Origin: CAZGCA01 sp964524145
GTDB lineage: Bacteria > Hydrogenedentota > CAZGCA01
Length of the DNA: 64,000 nucleotides
Assembly (NCBI GenBank): GCA_964524145.1
Contig: CAZGCA010000001.1
Location: 62,001 to 126,000, forward strand
Direction of reading: 5' to 3'
In this document: one piece after another, positions 61,060-64,000 of the stretch
Layout: every line of letters begins with the position of its first letter
Numbering within the stretch: position 1 is the stretch's first letter
Notes under the pieces: model-generated
What the model was told of the DNA's origin: nothing
The model's input: the letters and a program-made list of their open reading frames with translations, nothing else
The model's database searches: none
Made by a program: the position numbers and the translations under genes

Positions 61060-62346
61060 ATGCCACGCTTATCTCGTCGCACGTTTATCAAATCTGCCGG
61101 AAGCGGGGTCCTCACATCGACCGCTGTTCTTGGGTTGTCCAGGTCCGCACAAGCCGCCGCAGGCGAGCGGGTTCGACATGCCGTCATCGGGCTTGGCAAC
61201 CAAGGAGGGGGGCATGTGAGGGCTTTCTCGTCACTTGAAGACTGCGATGTAGTAGCCGTGTGCGACGTGGACCCGAAACGCCGAGCTCGAGCCGCCAGGG
61301 AGTTGCCCGATCAGAAACGCGTCGCTCAGGTTGAAGATTTCCGAACCATCATCGCCAATGGGGATATCGACACGGTCAGCGTCGCGACACCCGACCACTG
61401 GCACGCGCCTATCGCGCTGGCCGCGATCAAAGCAGGCAAACATGTGTATGTAGAGAAACCCTGCTGCCACAACGTGCGCGAGGGGGTCCTGTTGGATGCC
61501 GCGGCAAAGAGATACAACGCGTGCGTTCAGCACGGAACCCAAAGCCGCAGCGGACCGGGGATCCGGGACGCCGTGAAGTTCCTGCGCGAAGGCAATCTGG
61601 GCAAGGTACGCATGGCCAAGGCTATCAACAACCAGCTTCGCGAACCTATCGGACGCGCGCCCGATGCCGATCCCCCGGCAGGCGTGAACTACGACCTCTG
61701 GCTCGGGCCCGCGCCCCTGCGGCCCTATACGAGAAACCGCTGGCACTACAAATGGCATTGGTTCTGGGATTACGGGACCGGCGACATGGGCAACGACGGC
61801 ATTCACCAGGTTGACCAGGCCCGGTGGGGACTCGGAGTGGGGTATCCCAAGGGGGTCAGCGCTTCCGGTGGCCAACTGTTCTACGACGACGATCACGAAA
61901 CCCCCGACACACAAGTGGTGACCTTCGAATACGACGACTGCTATCTCATGTACGAGATGCGGCTCTGGACCGACTACAAGATGGACGGACACGACAACGG
62001 CACGGTCTTCTATGGCGACAAGGGCACTCTGGAAATCGGCCGGAACGGGTGCGAAGTCACGTTCATCGGCGAACCCAAGAAGCGCATTGGAGGCGGAGCT
62101 GATTTCAATGCAAACGTCCGCAACTTCATCGATTGCGTTAAGGCCGGCGATCCCTCGGGTTTGAACGCGCCGATCTCCGAGGGGGTGATCTCCGCCGCGC
62201 TCTGTCATCTAGGCAACATGGCGACACGCGTCGGTCGTAAGCTCGTGTTCGATACCGGCACCTACACGTGTGTTGCTGATGCGGAAGCCAATAAACTGAT
62301 CTCCCGGGAGTACCGACATGGCTATGAACTTCCTGAAATCGCCTAA
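61060..62346 (+). CDS. Tat-exported Gfo/Idh/MocA family oxidoreductase
   Basis: AAAGGAGG five bases before ATG 61060 fixes the start. The 428-residue protein has a Tat signal (LSRRTFIKSAGSGVL) and then a Rossmann domain (HAVIGLGNQGGGHV, DVVAVCDVDPKRRARA), GKHVYVEKPCCHNVREG with the EKP lysine, and a C-terminal domain. The C-terminal GDMGNDGIHQVDQARWGL contains a catalytic-like His-Asp pair. Exported members of this family are common in these phyla and act on sugars or as glycan oxidoreductases. Its last 29 bases overlap the DUF6807 gene, so both are translated from one transcript. Confidence 0.9.
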   Translation: MPRLSRRTFIKSAGSGVLTSTAVLGLSRSAQAAAGERVRHAVIGLGNQGGGHVRAFSSLEDCDVVAVCDVDPKRRARAARELPDQKRVAQVEDFRTIIANGDIDTVSVATPDHWHAPIALAAIKAGKHVYVEKPCCHNVREGVLLDAAAKRYNACVQHGTQSRSGPGIRDAVKFLREGNLGKVRMAKAINNQLREPIGRAPDADPPAGVNYDLWLGPAPLRPYTRNRWHYKWHWFWDYGTGDMGNDGIHQVDQARWGLGVGYPKGVSASGGQLFYDDDHETPDTQVVTFEYDDCYLMYEMRLWTDYKMDGHDNGTVFYGDKGTLEIGRNGCEVTFIGEPKKRIGGGADFNANVRNFIDCVKAGDPSGLNAPISEGVISAALCHLGNMATRVGRKLVFDTGTYTCVADAEANKLISREYRHGYELPEIA

Positions 62347-63331
62347 ACCCAACCACCGCACGGGCAGGCTCTTGATCGGGGCTGCGTTCCTGCACCTCAT
62401 CCTTCAACAGGGCGCGCTCCTTGCCGACGATGCTCCGCCCGTCACCTTTAGCTCGAAGCCGGGTCACGTCGAAATCCTTGTTGGCGATCGCCCCTTCGCG
62501 ATCTATGTCTACCAGGATGAAAAGATTCCCCGTCCCTATTTCTGCTCGGTGCGTGCGCCCGACGGTACGCAAGTCACGAGGAACCATCCTCCCGTCAAGG
62601 GGACCGATCTGCTCGACCACGCGACCATGCACCCGGGTATCTGGCTGGCGTTCGGCGACATCAGCGGGGCTGATTTCTGGCGAAACAAAGCCCGCGTGGC
62701 CCACGAGCGGTTTGTGGAAGAGCCTGTAGGCAAGCCGGGCGTCGGGTCGTTCGCCGTGCAGAACGTATATAGTGCCGCCGACGACATGGTCGTCTGTCGC
62801 GAAATCCGCCGATACACCATCCTTGTGCGGCCCATAGGGTGCTTCCTGCTCCACGACTCCGAGTTTTACTCGGATGAGGGCGATTTCGTCTTCGGTGACC
62901 AGGAGGAGATGGGGCTCGGCGTCCGTATGGCAACACCCCTCATCGTCAAGAAGGGCGGCCGGATCGCCAACAGCGACGGGCTGATAAACGAAAAAGGGGC
63001 CTGGGGGAGACAAGCTGCCTGGTGCGACTACAGCGGCGTAATAGGTAAGCGCCGGTACGGTATTACGTCGATGCCCTACCCGGAGAACTTTCGCGACTCC
63101 TGGTTTCACGCGCGCGATTACGGCTTGCTGGCTGCAAATCCTTCTGGCCGGAACGCATTCACAAGGGGCGGCAAGAGCGCCGTCGTGGTGAAGAAAGGCG
63201 AACGATTCAAACTGCGGTTCGGGCTGCTCATCTACTCCACGACTTCCGACAATACAACCATTCCGACCCTCGGCTACCAGGAGTATCTCAGACTGATCGG
63301 CGCGGATCGCGAGCGCTCTGACCCCAACTAG
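62318..63331 (+). CDS. DUF6807 (PmoA-like) exported protein
   Basis: The 337-residue protein overlaps the oxidoreductase gene by 29 bases. It has a signal peptide (LLIGAAFLHLILQQGALLADD) and the DUF6807 pattern: RPFAIYVYQDEKIPRPYFCSVRAPDGTQVTRNHPP, HATMHPGIWLAFGDISGADFWRN, YTILVRPIGCFLLHDSEF and a final YGLLAANPSGRNAFTRGG. Homologs are typically found beside Gfo/Idh enzymes. It probably helps take apart or bind a sugar; activity is unproven. Confidence 0.85.
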   Translation: MAMNFLKSPKPNHRTGRLLIGAAFLHLILQQGALLADDAPPVTFSSKPGHVEILVGDRPFAIYVYQDEKIPRPYFCSVRAPDGTQVTRNHPPVKGTDLLDHATMHPGIWLAFGDISGADFWRNKARVAHERFVEEPVGKPGVGSFAVQNVYSAADDMVVCREIRRYTILVRPIGCFLLHDSEFYSDEGDFVFGDQEEMGLGVRMATPLIVKKGGRIANSDGLINEKGAWGRQAAWCDYSGVIGKRRYGITSMPYPENFRDSWFHARDYGLLAANPSGRNAFTRGGKSAVVVKKGERFKLRFGLLIYSTTSDNTTIPTLGYQEYLRLIGADRERSDPN

Positions 63332-63528
63332 CAGTGTGCGAAATATGCCAAAACTTGCCGGCTTGACATCAGGGCTGTGGTGAGAAATGCGGGCTAGGAA
63401 AACCGGCAATACTCCCTTGACTTGGAGCGGCTAACCGTGTACTATCTCTTGCGGTGAATGGTCTTTCCGGTATCAGGAACAGGCTTTGGGCAAGGACGGT
63501 AGTCCTGGTAACAAGAAGGAGGATAGTA

Positions 63529-63936
63529 ATGGTATCCGGAAGAACTGCTGTGTTGGGGTGCGTCGTGGTGACCGCGCTGGCGTTGGCGGTTGGGTGCGCG
63601 ACCATGGGAGGGCCTTCGGACGAGGAGGCGATCAAAGCTCTCGTTGACCAGTTCGTGGCCGCAGGCAACAGTCAGAATCTCGAAGGCGTCATGGCCCTGT
63701 TCGCGGACGACTTCGAGACCGAGACAGGGGAAAACAAGGAAGACATGGAGATGCTTCTCGAGGAAGCGTTCTTCGCAGAAGTCGATTTCGGGGCCGAGGA
63801 CGCCGAGATCACCATCGTCGAGCCCGGCAAGAAGGCCAAGATCAACGGCCTAACGGTTGACTACTCGCCGTATTACGCCGACTTGGTCAAGGGAAGTGGC
63901 GGCTGGAAAATAATCTCGAGTGGTGAGGATTACTAG
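63529..63936 (+). CDS. Small NTF2-like (SnoaL/DUF4440-type) lipoprotein, paralog of 18714-19142
   Basis: AAGAAGGAGG seven bases before ATG 63529 fixes the start. The 135-residue protein has a signal peptide with lipobox AVGC (Cys23) and an NTF2-like domain: DEEAIKALVDQFVAAGNSQNLEGVMALFADDF, then a beta-rich half ending GGWKIISSGEDY. The paralog has the same spacing of motifs. No catalytic residues stand out. It closes the window with 64 bases of untranslated sequence. Confidence 0.75.
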   Translation: MVSGRTAVLGCVVVTALALAVGCATMGGPSDEEAIKALVDQFVAAGNSQNLEGVMALFADDFETETGENKEDMEMLLEEAFFAEVDFGAEDAEITIVEPGKKAKINGLTVDYSPYYADLVKGSGGWKIISSGEDY

Positions 63937-64000
63937 TTCCGAAACATACCGTTTCTGAATCCGGTAATGCAAACTGCAGGCCTCTGGTGACGTCCGGGAA

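Overview
The window is about 64 kb of high-G+C bacterial chromosome. It carries roughly 50 protein genes, one probable pseudogene, and no rRNA, tRNA or CRISPR array that I could recognise. The character is that of a free-living or sediment/biofilm polysaccharide degrader from the Hydrogenedentota / Planctomycetota / Lentisphaerota group. The evidence is four type II pseudopilin-like proteins (prepilin N-terminus plus a terminal HxPGG..YMDGHVEF motif), a PEP-CTERM surface protein, Tat-exported Gfo/Idh/MocA and sugar-isomerase proteins, many beta-helix and sialidase-type secreted glycosidases, DUF6807, DUF2961/GH172 and neutral-ceramidase-like proteins. The phylum call is an inference; no 16S or ribosomal gene is present.

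Layout. 1-3.4 kb: a minus-strand operon of an M50 protease and a BtuF/BtuC/BtuD-type iron-or-cobalamin ABC transporter with overlapping stops and starts. 3.5-9.2 kb: GH172-like lipoprotein, HDOD protein, DUF89 protein, bifunctional nuclease, small membrane protein and a GAF-GGDEF diguanylate cyclase. 9.3-13.7 kb: Tat-exported isomerase-fold protein, a beta-helix protein and a cysteine-rich ferredoxin. 13.9-25.4 kb: a run of secreted glycan-active enzymes (TIM-barrel hydrolase, GH141-like beta-helix enzyme bracketed by 64-bp direct repeats, PhoPQ-type hydrolase, GH16, GH28, EEP hydrolase), interrupted by a small lipoprotein and a pseudopilin. 25.5-27.4 kb: a two-gene TcmP / Gp37-Gp68 module with its own strong promoter. 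27.5-36.3 kb: pseudopilins, a CehA/McbA-type metallohydrolase with a UroD-family partner, and an oxidoreductase. 36.6-40.0 kb: ceramidase-like protein, Tat-exported isomerase and sialidase. 40.0-45.4 kb: a PilB/GspE ATPase followed by a 1105-residue TPR/beta-propeller/Ser-Thr kinase. 45.6-53.3 kb: small regulatory-looking proteins, sialidase, sterol-desaturase-like enzyme, acetyltransferase, a frame-disrupted ICMT-like gene, an FG-GAP protein, a shortened flotillin and a PEP-CTERM protein. 53.9-64 kb: amidase, second cysteine-rich ferredoxin, CBM9-like/beta-lactamase fusion with a ceramidase-like partner, Gfo/Idh-DUF6807 pair and a second small lipoprotein.

How it fits together. Much of the window encodes exported carbohydrate-active enzymes and the machinery that could export or display them (pseudopilins plus PilB/GspE ATPase, PEP-CTERM protein). 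Cyclic-di-GMP is a plausible link: the GAF-GGDEF protein keeps its RxxD inhibitory site, and the PilB-type ATPase has tandem MshEN repeats, a known c-di-GMP-binding module. Ten promoters with near-consensus -35/-10 boxes and 17-18 bp spacing can be read by eye and help fix starts and operons.

The most unusual items are two sequence-unrelated arrays of four tandem hairpins that share a mirrored loop pattern, the 64-bp repeats around a single glycosidase gene, the kinase paired with the PilB ATPase, the pair of ferredoxins with a CNCCGCCC cluster, and a family of pseudopilins with invariant ends and variable middles.
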